64,000 bases of DNA from Bacteroidales bacterium. GTDB taxonomy: Bacteria; Bacteroidota; Bacteroidia; Bacteroidales; FEN-979. Of the stretch, positions 9,741 to 19,081 are shown one piece after another. Position 1 is the stretch's first letter; each line of letters opens with the position of its first letter. The translations under genes were made by a program, and so were the position numbers. The stretch is from contig JALNZC010000016.1 of the NCBI GenBank assembly GCA_023229525.1, positions 21,563 to 85,562 on the forward strand, given 5' to 3'. The notes beneath the pieces are model-generated. The model had not been told where the DNA came from, made no database searches, and was given only the letters and a program-made list of their open reading frames with translations.

Positions 9741-9881
9741 AATGACTTCCTCTTTGCTCGCGGACGAGTGGACATGTGAGCAAATGGAAGAACAAAGATA
9801 GTAAAGTGAAAGAAATGTTAATAAAAACAGAAAGAAAGGGTATTACCTTTTGACGGTTTACCGGATAAAGGATAAAAAAAG

Positions 9882-10697
9882 ATGAGAACACTTATCATGA
9901 CAGGAATATTGTTCTTTTTTGCTGCTGTCAGGAGTTATTCTATCGGAGAAAGGGTAGTGGCAGGTGGCAGATCAGTTGCCATGGGTGGATGTTCAGTGTC
10001 GGTAGTCGACTTTTGGTCTGTCAGCAACAACCCGGCAGGAACAGCATGGCTAAAGACAATATCCACCGGCATTTACTTTGAAAACCGGTTTTTAATAAAG
10101 ACGCTGCTTTATGAAGAATTGGGGTTCGTATTGCCTGTAAAAGCAGGAACTTTTGGGTTCGTTCTATCCCATAGTGGAATTGCGCGTTTTAGCGAAATCA
10201 AAGCTGGAATAAGTTATGCAAGGAAATTCGGAAATTATTTTTCGGTGGGAATTTCAGTAGATTACCTGCGTTTGAATCTACCGGATGAATATGGTGGTAA
10301 AAATCTGATTTCCTGTGAATTCGGATTGATGTATATTCCAAACAAACGACTCAATCTGGGAATTCATATTGTAAACCCGGTCCCCATTAAAATCACAACC
10401 CATCCGGTTGAACTTTTACCGACCACTGTTTGTCTCGGAGTTACCTATCATTTTTCAGATACCTTTCTGGTTACCATTGAAGCAGAAAAGGATTTGATTC
10501 ATCTCCCGGTTTTTCGCGTTGGGGCGGAATATCATTTTGCGTCATCAGTATATGCACGGTTGGGAGTTTCAACCAACCCTGCAAAATTTGCTTTTGGGTT
10601 CGGATTGGAATTCGGCCATTTTAAAATAGACCTGGCATCAGAGTACCACCAGGTTTTGGGTTTCAGTCCTTCAGGTTCAATAAACTATTGTTTTTAA
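9882..10697 (+). CDS. outer-membrane beta-barrel protein, PorV/UPF0164-like (hypothetical)
   Basis: A 271-residue protein with a signal peptide (about residues 1-20) and an all-beta pattern of short amphipathic strands ending in aromatic residues (final residues INYCF). The N-terminal GGRSVAMGGCSVSVVDFWSVSNNPAG, given here as GGRSVAMGG and NNPAG, is the plug-like start seen in PorV/PorQ and FadL-type barrels of Bacteroidota. Specific function is not recognised. It is 21 bases upstream of the HHH-barrel gene on the same strand, so the two may act together at the outer membrane. Confidence 0.65.
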   Translation: MRTLIMTGILFFFAAVRSYSIGERVVAGGRSVAMGGCSVSVVDFWSVSNNPAGTAWLKTISTGIYFENRFLIKTLLYEELGFVLPVKAGTFGFVLSHSGIARFSEIKAGISYARKFGNYFSVGISVDYLRLNLPDEYGGKNLISCEFGLMYIPNKRLNLGIHIVNPVPIKITTHPVELLPTTVCLGVTYHFSDTFLVTIEAEKDLIHLPVFRVGAEYHFASSVYARLGVSTNPAKFAFGFGLEFGHFKIDLASEYHQVLGFSPSGSINYCF

Positions 10698-10718
10698 CTC
10701 CAGGTCAATCAGAAACCG

Positions 10719-12809
10719 ATGAAGGGAATTTTCAATCTTTTTTTTCCATGGATCATTTTGCTTTTCTTGTCGTTGACGGGGTTTGGTCAGACTGAAAACA
10801 TCGAGGATGCAATTGAAAAAAGCGCAGAACTGGTTGAATCCGATCATGATTTCTCCAACATCATAGAAGACCTCAACGACCTGTCAAAAAAGCCGGTGAA
10901 CCTCAACAAAGCCACTGAAGAAAACATCAGTGAGATTCCATTTTTGTCTCCGGTACAAAGAAAAGCACTGTTTGAATATATTCAATCTTACGGAGAAATG
11001 TTCTCGATCTATGAATTAGCAACCATTCCGGGACTGGATTCCAACACGATCCTTAAAATTCAACCCTATATCATTATCGCACCAGTACAAAAAATCCCGT
11101 CACCTACACCGGGAAATCTGGTGAGGTTTGGACATCATGATCTGTTATTGCGTTATGGTCAGATTTTTCCAAAATCCGAAGGTTATAGGGTTGACGATTC
11201 GATTAAGACAGAAAAACCGGGATCGTTTTATCCGGGAGGTCCGCAGCGCTATTACTTTCGTTATACTTATCTCTGGTTCGATAAAATAAAAATCGGTTTT
11301 GCCGGAGAAAAAGACCCGGGAGAACAATTTTTTGCCGGAGCTCAATCTTCCGGTATGGATTTTTATACGGGTTATCTTTCACTCAATAATATCGGGATAT
11401 TGAGAAATCTTGTTATCGGGAATTTCCGGGCTTCTTATGGGCAGGGGCTAACCTTAGGATCGGGGCTCTCGATAGGTTCGATGCCCAGTTTTATGTTGAC
11501 GGGTAATCAGACCCGGGGAATCAAGCCAAGTCTGAGTATGAATGAAGGAAATTATTTCCGGGGTGCTGCTGCGACCATTAAGATTAATCATGTTGAATGC
11601 AGCGGATTTATATCATACCATCCCCGTGATGCGACAGTTGCAAGTTTTGATAGCCTTGAATCGACAGTTGGAGAGATCAGCTCATTCATAAATACAGGAT
11701 ATCATCGCACCGCGACGGAGCAGGCAAAAAAAAACGTGATCACTGAACTTGTATACGGTGGAAACATCAGTTTCAGCATGTCGCCAAGAGCCAATCTTGG
11801 TTTCAAATTTGGCATTACGGGAATATCTTGTCGATATAGCGCTCCGCTTGCTCCGACCATTCATCCCTATAATCAATTTGGGTTTTGTGGCGATCGGAAT
11901 AGCAACGTCGGTATTGATGTTCAATTTCGATACAGATATTATTATTTTTTTGGAGAGATCAGTAGGAGCAACAATAGCGAAATGGCCTGGCTCGCGGGCG
12001 CCAACCTTACTCCCGATCCGCGCATGGGAGTGACCATTATTTATAGGAATTATGAGCCCCGGTATCAGAATTTATTTTCCAATGCCTTTGGACAAAATAG
12101 TCTGAATGCCAATGAGCGGGGCTTTTATATTGCCATGAACGCGGTTTTACATTCCCGGGTCACGTTATCGGGTTATATGGATTTTTTCACTTTTCCATGG
12201 TTGCGGTATCGTACCGACACGCCTACCCGCGGCCAGGAGTATGGTTTTATCATCGCTCTGCAGGTCGCAAAAAATGTGTTGATGAACTTCCGGTATTACC
12301 AAAAAAATATAAAAAGAAATCAGACTGCTGATCCTGATACTGTGGTCCACAAGCTCACGGATTATTTCACCAAAGATTACCGGTTCAATATCGAATGGGA
12401 ACCGGTTCAGCAGGTTTTGTTGAAAAGCCGGATAGAATTTAAGGAGACCAGGGAAGGAACCGGCAAAAAGCCGATGGGTTTTTTGCTCTATCAAGATGCC
12501 CGGCTAAAATTCAGGAAATGGCCATTAACGGTGACGATGCGGTATGCGTTGTTTGATATTCCTGATTACGATTCCAGGATTTATGTTTATGAGCCTGAAG
12601 TCTTATATGGTTATTCAGTCCCTTCCTATGAGGGTAAAGGAATGCGTTTTTGTATGGTGCTTCATACCGTTATCGGGCACTGTTTTAATGTATGGCTTAG
12701 GGGTGGATGGACTTATTATAATGGCCGAAATAGCATTGGGACTGGTCTGGATCAGATACCGGGGAATAATCGTTATGAATTAACCGGTCAGTTGATGGTC
12801 AGATTATGA
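10719..12809 (+). CDS. helix-hairpin-helix domain protein with predicted outer-membrane barrel
   Basis: A 696-residue exported protein: signal peptide about 1-23, then a ComEA-like helix-hairpin-helix region (about 50-125) containing PVNLNKATEENISEIPFLSP and ATIPGLDSNTILKIQPYI. The rest is rich in alternating strands with aromatic ends and finishes in a strand-like LTGQLMVRL, consistent with a large beta-barrel. This architecture is widespread in Bacteroidota and annotated only as HHH-domain protein; a role in DNA uptake has been suggested from the ComEA-like part but nothing here proves it. It ends at a strong bidirectional terminator. Confidence 0.75.
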   Translation: MKGIFNLFFPWIILLFLSLTGFGQTENIEDAIEKSAELVESDHDFSNIIEDLNDLSKKPVNLNKATEENISEIPFLSPVQRKALFEYIQSYGEMFSIYELATIPGLDSNTILKIQPYIIIAPVQKIPSPTPGNLVRFGHHDLLLRYGQIFPKSEGYRVDDSIKTEKPGSFYPGGPQRYYFRYTYLWFDKIKIGFAGEKDPGEQFFAGAQSSGMDFYTGYLSLNNIGILRNLVIGNFRASYGQGLTLGSGLSIGSMPSFMLTGNQTRGIKPSLSMNEGNYFRGAAATIKINHVECSGFISYHPRDATVASFDSLESTVGEISSFINTGYHRTATEQAKKNVITELVYGGNISFSMSPRANLGFKFGITGISCRYSAPLAPTIHPYNQFGFCGDRNSNVGIDVQFRYRYYYFFGEISRSNNSEMAWLAGANLTPDPRMGVTIIYRNYEPRYQNLFSNAFGQNSLNANERGFYIAMNAVLHSRVTLSGYMDFFTFPWLRYRTDTPTRGQEYGFIIALQVAKNVLMNFRYYQKNIKRNQTADPDTVVHKLTDYFTKDYRFNIEWEPVQQVLLKSRIEFKETREGTGKKPMGFLLYQDARLKFRKWPLTVTMRYALFDIPDYDSRIYVYEPEVLYGYSVPSYEGKGMRFCMVLHTVIGHCFNVWLRGGWTYYNGRNSIGTGLDQIPGNNRYELTGQLMVRL

Positions 12810-12811
12810 AA

Positions 12812-12836
12812 AAAGGGAGCATGGTTCGCTCCCTTT
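12812..12836. terminator. bidirectional intrinsic terminator
   Basis: A perfect 9-bp stem AAAGGGAGC / GCTCCCTTT with a 7-base loop ATGGTTC lies between the convergent stops at 12809 and 12854. The A-run on one side and T-run on the other let it serve both strands. The spacing and symmetry make this the clearest terminator in the window. Confidence 0.88.
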
Positions 12837-12853
12837 CCAGAATAATGCAGCTA

Positions 12854-13411
12854 TTATTTATCGTGCGAATGTTTCATTTTTCCCACACCTTCCATTCCAT
12901 GAATGTTCATCCCTTTCGATAATTTTGAGACGGTCGAAAGGTCTATGTTTCCGGTCAGACTTAAAACGACTACTTCTGATTTATCCTTCATCAGCATGAC
13001 CATTTCATTGATCCTGCCGGCGCCATCCTGTTTTGTTAAAAACCTGATATTCTGGCGTCCTTCATTGATCGTCATGAGTTCTTTGTAAATGTTGGACGGG
13101 AAAAGCCCGGCAAATTCGTTGTATACTGAAACTGCCCTGGAAATTTTTGTCGAATCAAAATTAAATGTAAGCACTTTCAGACCCGTTAATTGGTCCATCA
13201 TTTTTTTAATTTCAACGGCGCTGGTGTCTTTGGAATCTCCGGCGCCAAGCTGCTGAATCATCTGGAACATCTCTTTTGAAATATTAACGGTTGTAAAACC
13301 TTCCTGTCCGGAATATTTTTCGATGGTTTTATCCACAGGACTCTGAGCATTCATAACGAAAGGCATCATCATGAATGCAGTGATTGCTAAAGAAACGATT
13401 AATTTTTTCAT
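12854..13411 (-). CDS. DUF4252 domain protein
   Basis: A 185-residue exported protein with a signal peptide ending near MNAQS (about residue 23). The remainder (EKYSGQEGFTTVNISKEM, LTGLKVLTFNFDS, VVVLSLTGNIDLSTVSKL) matches DUF4252, a Bacteroidota family of unknown function. Its start overlaps the stop of the preceding gene by four bases (ATGA), and the unit with the sigma factor upstream is typical: DUF4252 proteins often follow an ECF sigma gene and a membrane regulator. It is probably a periplasmic member of that regulon. Confidence 0.85.
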   Translation of the reverse strand: MKKLIVSLAITAFMMMPFVMNAQSPVDKTIEKYSGQEGFTTVNISKEMFQMIQQLGAGDSKDTSAVEIKKMMDQLTGLKVLTFNFDSTKISRAVSVYNEFAGLFPSNIYKELMTINEGRQNIRFLTKQDGAGRINEMVMLMKDKSEVVVLSLTGNIDLSTVSKLSKGMNIHGMEGVGKMKHSHDK

Positions 13412-13989
13412 GGTTGTTTTGATTTTATGGACTGTTTTTGATCATCGTCCGGGTTAATAATGATAGTCTGATATTGATAAAATTTATTTAAAAGTTCCGC
13501 GTCTTTCATAGCTTTGTCGATCAACTGAATACGTTCCACCTGTTTTATGCCGGTATTGAAATTAGCTGAAACGATAAGAAGTGCCTGACGGGCTTCAGCA
13601 TAGGCTTGTTCCTGTGGGGAGATCAGGGCATCAGTACTGCTTTTTCTGAATATATCGTGTTGAAGGGTAAAGAAAATACCCAAAAGAAGCAAAATTCCTG
13701 CAGCGATACTCCCGATAAAAAGGAAATTTTTCATCAATGAAGTGCTATGCATTAACGGAGTTGCTTTAATTTCAGTAGTCAGTCTGGCATTCAGTTTTTG
13801 TTCAAAGTCAGGGTCGGCAAGGGTATCCAGTTTCGTTAGTTCAGTATACCTGAATAAAGGCTGATGTACTTTCAGGTTATCAGGCACTTCATCGCTACAA
13901 AAAAAGGTCTGAAGGATTTGTTCCTCCCGGAGGGTGGTTTGTCCTTCATAATACTTCTCAAGCAAGATTTCAATTTCCCTGATATTCAT
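13408..13989 (-). CDS. putative anti-sigma-type membrane protein
   Basis: A 193-residue protein with one clear membrane helix (FLFIGSIAAGILLLLGIFF, about residues 86-106) separating a cytosolic N-terminal part from an extracytoplasmic C-terminal part. The N-terminal segment REIEILLEKYYEGQTTLREEQIL resembles the start of small anti-sigma-like proteins in Bacteroidota, but no zinc motif is seen. It overlaps the sigma gene by 20 bases and the DUF4252 gene by 4, so the three are translationally coupled. The role as sigma regulator is inferred from context and topology. Confidence 0.65.
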   Translation of the reverse strand: MNIREIEILLEKYYEGQTTLREEQILQTFFCSDEVPDNLKVHQPLFRYTELTKLDTLADPDFEQKLNARLTTEIKATPLMHSTSLMKNFLFIGSIAAGILLLLGIFFTLQHDIFRKSSTDALISPQEQAYAEARQALLIVSANFNTGIKQVERIQLIDKAMKDAELLNKFYQYQTIIINPDDDQKQSIKSKQP

Positions 13990-14485
13990 ACTTATTCATA
14001 TTGGCTATTATTTCTCTGACGCGTTTCCTGGCCCTGGAAAGGGCAACCCGGATTGCATTTTCATTCATCTCCACGATTTCAGCAATATCTTCAAAGGCAC
14101 ACCCTTCAATGTCGCGGAGATGGATAATCATTTGTTGTTGTTCCGGAAGCATTTTTATGGCACGGTGGATTCCGGAAATGAGATCATCATGGTCAGGTTG
14201 TTGCTCGTCTGACAAATTTTCAAGAAATCCCCGGTGGTCTTCAAAGTTCACAACCGTAAATCGTTTTGTTTTGATCTTATCCAGGCAGAGATTTTTAACC
14301 GAAACCATTGCCAGTGCCTCCACATTGCGATAATCATCGAGTAAATCTCTCCGTTTCCAGAGTTTAATGAACACTTCCTGAACAACATCTTCAGCTTCCT
14401 CTGTATGATCAAGAAGCCTCTTTGCAAACCGGAACAGTTTGTTTTTAAGTGGATAGACCTTAGTTTGAAATTCCTGGAGGTTCAT
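13970..14485 (-). CDS. ECF-type RNA polymerase sigma factor
   Basis: A 171-residue sigma-70 family protein of the extracytoplasmic-function class. Region 2 is seen in HTEEAEDVVQEVFIKLWKR with the expected acidic and aromatic residues; region 4 is IKMLPEQQQMIIHLRDIEG followed by the helix-turn-helix FEDIAEIVEMNENAIRVALSRARKR. It leads a three-gene unit with a single-helix membrane protein and a DUF4252 protein, so it probably responds to an envelope signal. The gene is divergent from the POT transporter, with which it shares a 164-base promoter region. Confidence 0.93.
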   Translation of the reverse strand: MNLQEFQTKVYPLKNKLFRFAKRLLDHTEEAEDVVQEVFIKLWKRRDLLDDYRNVEALAMVSVKNLCLDKIKTKRFTVVNFEDHRGFLENLSDEQQPDHDDLISGIHRAIKMLPEQQQMIIHLRDIEGCAFEDIAEIVEMNENAIRVALSRARKRVREIIANMNKYEYQGN

Positions 14486-14568
14486 ACGGTAAGGTAGACG
14501 ACAATGAATAAAAATTATTACAGATATTCAGGAAAAAATTGTCAAAATCTGAATTTGAAGGAGTTTCG

Positions 14569-14599
14569 TTTGTATGGGATACAAATTTGATTATTTTTG
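14569..14599 (+). promoter_or_regulatory. Bacteroidota-type promoter of the POT transporter gene
   Basis: TTTG (14569-14572) and TATTTTTG (14592-14599) are separated by 19 bases, matching the phylum consensus TTTG-N19-TAnnTTTG. Because transcription would start near 14606, the upstream in-frame codons at 14539 (TTG) and 14602 (ATG) cannot be the start; this supports ATG 14650. It is the best promoter match in the window. Confidence 0.7.
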
Positions 14600-14649
14600 C
14601 AATGTATACCCATGCTGATTCACTGATTATTAATCAATATTTTACCACT

Positions 14650-16314
14650 ATGTTTAAAGGACATCCTAAAGGACTATATGTTGCGTTCTTTGCCAATATG
14701 GGAGAACGGTTCGGCTATTACACCATGCTGGCCATTTTTGTTTTATATCTGCAGTCAAAGTTCGGCTGGTCAACTACCCAGGCCGGTCATGTCTATGGCG
14801 GTTTCCTGTTTGGTATCTATTTCCTTCCGCTCCTTGGCGGATACATCGCCGACAATGTTTTAGGCTACGGCAAAACAATTATCTTAGGTACCATTGTCAT
14901 GTTCGCCGGTTATGCTTTACTTGCAATGCCCGGAACCGGTGAGTTCTTTATCTATTTTGCACTGGCTGTGATTTCACTCGGGACAGGCTTCTTTAAAGGA
15001 AATCTACAAGCACTGGTCGGGAACATGTACGACGATCCAAAATATAGCAAAGTCCGCGATTCCGCCTTCAATATTTTTTATATGGGCATAAACATCGGCG
15101 CATTTTTTGCCCCGAGCGCTGCCCGCGGAATGAGGAACTGGATCCTTGGAATGAACGGTTTTACCTATGATTCTGCGATTCCCGACCTTGCTCATAAATT
15201 CCTGAACAAAACGCTGGAGAATCCTGCACAACTTGAACAGCTTGCAAACCTGCAGGTCAACCATTCCGCAAATCTTACGGAATTCTGCAATCAGTATATT
15301 GTGAGTATAAGCCAGGCATACAACGCCGGATTTGCGGTTGCTGCCGTGAGTATGGTGGCATCGCTGCTTATCTTCATAGGATTCAGAAAATATTATAAGG
15401 CTGCCGATGTTACGCACAAGCAAAAAAAGGCCGGGAATACGGCAAACCTTGTTGAACTGACACCCAGGCAAACCAAAGATCGCCTCATAGCCCTTGGACT
15501 TGTATTTTTTGTTGTCATGTTCTTCTGGATGGCATTTCATCAAAACGGATTCACGCTCACCATATTTGCCAGAGATTATACGGTTTCGTCAGTATCGATG
15601 GGCACTGCCATCATCTTCAACCTTGCTACATTCCTACCACTGCTGATCGCAATTCTTGGAGTAGTACTTTTATTGGGAAAAGCAAATTCCTTCAGAACAA
15701 AGATTATCGGGGCACTGGTCACCGTCGGGGCTATTGTAGTGGCTTTTTTCACTATCAGACAACTGCAGCCTGAAGGGAACAGGATCTCACCTGAAATTTT
15801 TCAACAATTCAACCCTATCTTCATTGTTTTCCTGACTCCGGTTATCATTGGCTTTTTTGCCTATCTACGGAAAAACAGCCAGGAACCCTCTTCTCCGAAA
15901 AAGATCGGGATAGGAATGATCCTTACAGCGATCGGATTTCTGATCATGGTGCTGGCATCACAGGGACTGATGAGTCCGCAGGAACTTGCACTAAAGGGCG
16001 GCGTTTCCGACACCCTTCGATCTCCGTACTGGCTCATCGGCACCTACTTCACGCTAACCATTGCCGAATTGTTTCTCAGCCCGATCGGTATATCATTCGT
16101 ATCAAAGGTTGCACCTCCCCAGTTCAAAGGCCTTGCACAGGGTGGCTGGTTCGGGGCTACTGCGATCGGGAATCTGCTCGCCGGTTTTATCGGTCCATTC
16201 TGGGATAAATGGCAGCTCTGGCAGTTCTTCATGCTACTGGTCGGACTAACTCTTTTATCGGCATTCTTTATTTTCTCGATCCTTAAAAGACTTGAAAGGG
16301 CAACTACCAGCTAG
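14650..16314 (+). CDS. peptide MFS transporter (POT/PTR family)
   Basis: Proton-coupled di/tripeptide importer of the inner membrane, here 554 residues from the ATG chosen at 14650. The N-terminus FKGHPKGLYVAFFANMGERFGYYTM carries the POT motif FANMGERFGYY on helix 1 (the E-R-F-Y proton-coupling signature). About 14 hydrophobic helices follow, as usual for bacterial POTs, and the C-terminal half has SPIGISFVSKVAPPQFKGLAQGGWF, the second POT signature given here in pieces as SPIGISF and GLAQGGWF. An upstream in-frame TTG start would place the promoter inside the gene and is rejected. Codon use resembles its neighbours. Confidence 0.93.
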   Translation: MFKGHPKGLYVAFFANMGERFGYYTMLAIFVLYLQSKFGWSTTQAGHVYGGFLFGIYFLPLLGGYIADNVLGYGKTIILGTIVMFAGYALLAMPGTGEFFIYFALAVISLGTGFFKGNLQALVGNMYDDPKYSKVRDSAFNIFYMGINIGAFFAPSAARGMRNWILGMNGFTYDSAIPDLAHKFLNKTLENPAQLEQLANLQVNHSANLTEFCNQYIVSISQAYNAGFAVAAVSMVASLLIFIGFRKYYKAADVTHKQKKAGNTANLVELTPRQTKDRLIALGLVFFVVMFFWMAFHQNGFTLTIFARDYTVSSVSMGTAIIFNLATFLPLLIAILGVVLLLGKANSFRTKIIGALVTVGAIVVAFFTIRQLQPEGNRISPEIFQQFNPIFIVFLTPVIIGFFAYLRKNSQEPSSPKKIGIGMILTAIGFLIMVLASQGLMSPQELALKGGVSDTLRSPYWLIGTYFTLTIAELFLSPIGISFVSKVAPPQFKGLAQGGWFGATAIGNLLAGFIGPFWDKWQLWQFFMLLVGLTLLSAFFIFSILKRLERATTS

Positions 16315-16336
16315 AATATCGAATATTGAAGAACGA

Positions 16337-17341
16337 ATGTTGAATAGCGAAGGTTTTCAATGGGGACATAAACGGAGATTCAATTCGTATACCGAACATA
16401 TCCGGAAGACCTTTGGAGGCAGGATACAGAAAGTCGTGGTCGATGCCGGATTTACCTGTCCAAACCGCGATGGGACAAAAGGGAAAGGTGGATGTACTTA
16501 CTGTGATAACGATGCCTTTAACCCTTCCTATTGCAACCCGAAAGAACCGTTACATGTACAAATTGCCAAAGGAATTGAATTTCATGCGGTGCGGTACCGC
16601 AGGGCGGAAAAGTTCCTGGTTTACTTTCAGCCGTTCAGCAATACATATGCTCCAATATCCAGGTTAAAAGAAATTTATGCTCAGGCATTAGACTACCCAG
16701 ATGTTGTTGGACTCGTTATAGGTACCCGGCCCGATTGCGTTGACGATGCCATCCTTGATCACTTGAAAGAATTATCACAGAAGACATATATTCAAATCGA
16801 ATACGGGGTTGAATCATGTCATGACAAGACCTTGGAAAGGATTAACCGTCAGCATGATTTTAAACTTAGTGAAAAAGTGATCCGGAAGACCCATGAACTG
16901 GGAATCAAAACCTGTGTTCATTTAATCTTCGGATTACCGGGAGAAACTTCTGATGATATGTTCAGATCGGTAAGAATAATCTCTGAATTACCCGTGGACA
17001 GCATTAAATTTCACCAGCTTCAGATCGTCAGGGGTACTACGGTTGAAAAAGAGTTCCTGGCTTGTCCTGACGATTTTCATCTCTTCCGGTTGGAGGAGTA
17101 TATCACGTTTATTGTTGCAGTCATTGAAAGGCTCAATCCGTCCATTGTCATCGAAAGATTTTCTGGGGAGGTTCCTCCACGATTGCTATATCAACCGGGG
17201 GAAAATGATGGTAAATACGATCCCGAAAAGATACGTTGGGGTTTGATCCGGTATGATGCTGTTTTACGATTAATTGAAAAGGAGCTTGAACGGCAGAGTA
17301 CCTGGCAGGGCAGGTTTTATCCCGGAAAAGATCAGAAATAA
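16337..17341 (+). CDS. radical SAM protein, TIGR01212 (YhcC-like)
   Basis: A 334-residue radical S-adenosylmethionine enzyme of the YhcC/TIGR01212 family; its substrate is not known. The cluster cysteines lie at C41, C53 and C56 (CPNRDGTKGKGGCTYC), the C-x11-C-x2-C spacing peculiar to this family. The GxIxGxPGE-type segment HLIFGLPGETSDDM and the QYGVES-like IEYGVESCHDKTL are present. ATG 16337 is preferred because the longer frame from 16292 would overlap the transporter gene. It is convergent with pstB, 15 bases away. Confidence 0.9.
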   Translation: MLNSEGFQWGHKRRFNSYTEHIRKTFGGRIQKVVVDAGFTCPNRDGTKGKGGCTYCDNDAFNPSYCNPKEPLHVQIAKGIEFHAVRYRRAEKFLVYFQPFSNTYAPISRLKEIYAQALDYPDVVGLVIGTRPDCVDDAILDHLKELSQKTYIQIEYGVESCHDKTLERINRQHDFKLSEKVIRKTHELGIKTCVHLIFGLPGETSDDMFRSVRIISELPVDSIKFHQLQIVRGTTVEKEFLACPDDFHLFRLEEYITFIVAVIERLNPSIVIERFSGEVPPRLLYQPGENDGKYDPEKIRWGLIRYDAVLRLIEKELERQSTWQGRFYPGKDQK

Positions 17342-17356
17342 AGGACATTCATTTTT

Positions 17357-18118
17357 TTAGTTAAAGGTACCACCAAGGTATTGCTTCGTCCTTTCCATTT
17401 TCGGATTACCGAACACTTCGGAAACACTGCCCTGTTCTATTACGTCGCCGAGATACATAAAGATGACATGATCGGCGATGCGCTTTGCCTGACGAAGTAT
17501 GTGGGTTACCAAAATGATGGTATAATCGTTTTTAAGCTTGAGAAAGGTCTCTTCAATAAACTGGCTGGAGATCGGATCAAGCGCGGATGTAGGTTCATCG
17601 GCCAGGATGATTTCAGGGTTGACAGCCAATCCCCGGGCCAGGCAAAGTCTTTGTTGTTGCCCGATAGATAACCGGGATGCCGGTTCACGCAGCCGGTTCC
17701 GGATTTCATCCCATAAATTGGCTTGTTGAAGATAATGCATGATTTGCTTATGGATTTCCCTCCGCTTTTTGATCCCGCGGAGCTTCAAGGCATAGGCAAT
17801 ATTGTTATAGATTGTCATCGGAAGCGGATAGGGACGCTGGGAGAGTAAACCCATCTGCTGACGGAGTTTATAAATATCCTCCTTGGCTTCCAGAATGTTG
17901 TTGTCGTCAATCAGGATCTGACCTCGTACTTTTAATTCGGGATAAAGATCCGTGAGACGGTTCATACATTTCAACAGGGTTGTTTTCCCGCAACCCGAAG
18001 GTCCCAGAATGACTGTGATCTTATTTTTCGGAATATCGATGTTGATATTTTTCAGAATATGGTTTTTCTCCGCGAAGACATTGAGGTTCCTGATCTGAAT
18101 TTTCGTTGAATCATCCAT
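17357..18118 (-). CDS. pstB: phosphate ABC transporter, ATP-binding protein
   Basis: Cytosolic ATPase of the high-affinity phosphate importer PstSCAB. The 253 residues show Walker A GPSGCGKT (39-46), a Q-loop near MGLLSQRPYPLPM, and Walker B ILADEPTSALDPISS. The ABC signature reads LSIGQQQRL rather than LSGGQQQRL, with Ile replacing the first Gly; the DNA codon is ATC, so it is not an ambiguity. It is the last gene of the minus-strand pst operon, 15 bases after pstA. No phoU follows, although phoU is often linked to pstB. Confidence 0.95.
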   Translation of the reverse strand: MDDSTKIQIRNLNVFAEKNHILKNINIDIPKNKITVILGPSGCGKTTLLKCMNRLTDLYPELKVRGQILIDDNNILEAKEDIYKLRQQMGLLSQRPYPLPMTIYNNIAYALKLRGIKKRREIHKQIMHYLQQANLWDEIRNRLREPASRLSIGQQQRLCLARGLAVNPEIILADEPTSALDPISSQFIEETFLKLKNDYTIILVTHILRQAKRIADHVIFMYLGDVIEQGSVSEVFGNPKMERTKQYLGGTFN

Positions 18119-18133
18119 GCGCTTCCACTGAGG

Positions 18134-18991
18134 TTAAAAGTTAATTTTTGTTTTATGATAACGTTTGCCAAGGCCCCGGGAGAAAAGACTAACCAATAAA
18201 ATGATGACGGTGAGCACAAGGGCGGATGCATAGGCCCGGTTCTGAACCTCCGGAACCGGTGAAGAGAGTTGAAAAAAAATGGACAGGGGCAAGGTAGCTA
18301 CCGGTTCGAGTAACGAATTCGGCAGGTTATCTGTATAGCCGGCAGTGAATAAAACCGATGCAGCATCACCGATGGCACGGCCAAATGATAACAAAACGGC
18401 GGTTATTATACCGGAAACGGATTGCCGGACAAAGATTTTGAAAGCCGTTTCAGATTTATTTGATCCCAGTGAATATGCGGCTTCCTGAAGACCAATAGGA
18501 ACTGTTCGCAAGATTTCATCCATGGAGCGAATCATTATCGGCAGTATAAACAATGTGACTGTCAGAATCCCGGCCAGTAAAGATGTCTGTAAACCGAAGA
18601 AGATCATCAGGCTGAATCCGAAGGCACCATAAACGATAGATGGTATCCCCCAGACAAGGTCAAGCAAAAAGCGGATAATATCAACCAGTTTTTTATGCCG
18701 GATTAAAAAAACGTTGATATAAAGGGCAACGGGTAATCCGATGATAAAGGCAAGTATGGTTGCTCCAAAAGCCAAGGCCAGTGAGCCCAGAATCGCATTG
18801 AGAATACCCCCACCCTTTCCGTAATAGTATCCTCCCTTGGGAATCTGGGTAAGAATTTCCCATGACATGGCTTTTATACCTTTTTCAAAAATACTATAGA
18901 TGATGATAGTCAGAACCACCAGAATAAAGTAGGTGGAAAAGATCATCATGATCTTAAAAAACTTCTCTTCAATTTTTTGGGATAATTTCAT
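18134..18991 (-). CDS. pstA: phosphate ABC transporter permease PstA
   Basis: Inner-membrane permease of the phosphate importer. Of 285 residues, six hydrophobic helices are visible. The cytosolic coupling loop of the BPD permease family is present as EAAYSLGSNKSETAFKIFV with the GxxxxxxxxxP spacing nearby. It pairs with PstC (90 bases upstream, the widest gap in the operon, which shows no clear signal) and with PstB. FGRAIGDAASVLFTAG is the typical PstA equivalent of the AxGETA motif; here AIGDAA replaces AIGETA. Confidence 0.94.
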   Translation of the reverse strand: MKLSQKIEEKFFKIMMIFSTYFILVVLTIIIYSIFEKGIKAMSWEILTQIPKGGYYYGKGGGILNAILGSLALAFGATILAFIIGLPVALYINVFLIRHKKLVDIIRFLLDLVWGIPSIVYGAFGFSLMIFFGLQTSLLAGILTVTLFILPIMIRSMDEILRTVPIGLQEAAYSLGSNKSETAFKIFVRQSVSGIITAVLLSFGRAIGDAASVLFTAGYTDNLPNSLLEPVATLPLSIFFQLSSPVPEVQNRAYASALVLTVIILLVSLFSRGLGKRYHKTKINF

Positions 18992-19081
18992 GGTTCAAAA
19001 TTCATTTTCGAATATCCGTCATCCGAATTAGCCCTTTGTTTTTACAACTCTTGTTATTTATACTATTTCGGTCATTATTAA

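Noticed and set aside
12812..12836. Relation of the GGGAGC hairpin terminator to the GGGAGCGAAGC block of the repeats
   Set aside because: Only six bases are shared and the loop differs; it is a normal bidirectional terminator between convergent genes.
14539..14649. Longer N-terminus of the POT transporter from TTG 14539 or ATG 14602
   Set aside because: A good promoter (14569-14599) lies in this stretch, and the family N-terminus begins at the ATG 14650.
16292..16336. Longer N-terminus of the radical SAM protein from 16292
   Set aside because: It would overlap the transporter stop, and the family begins near residue MLNSEGFQWG.
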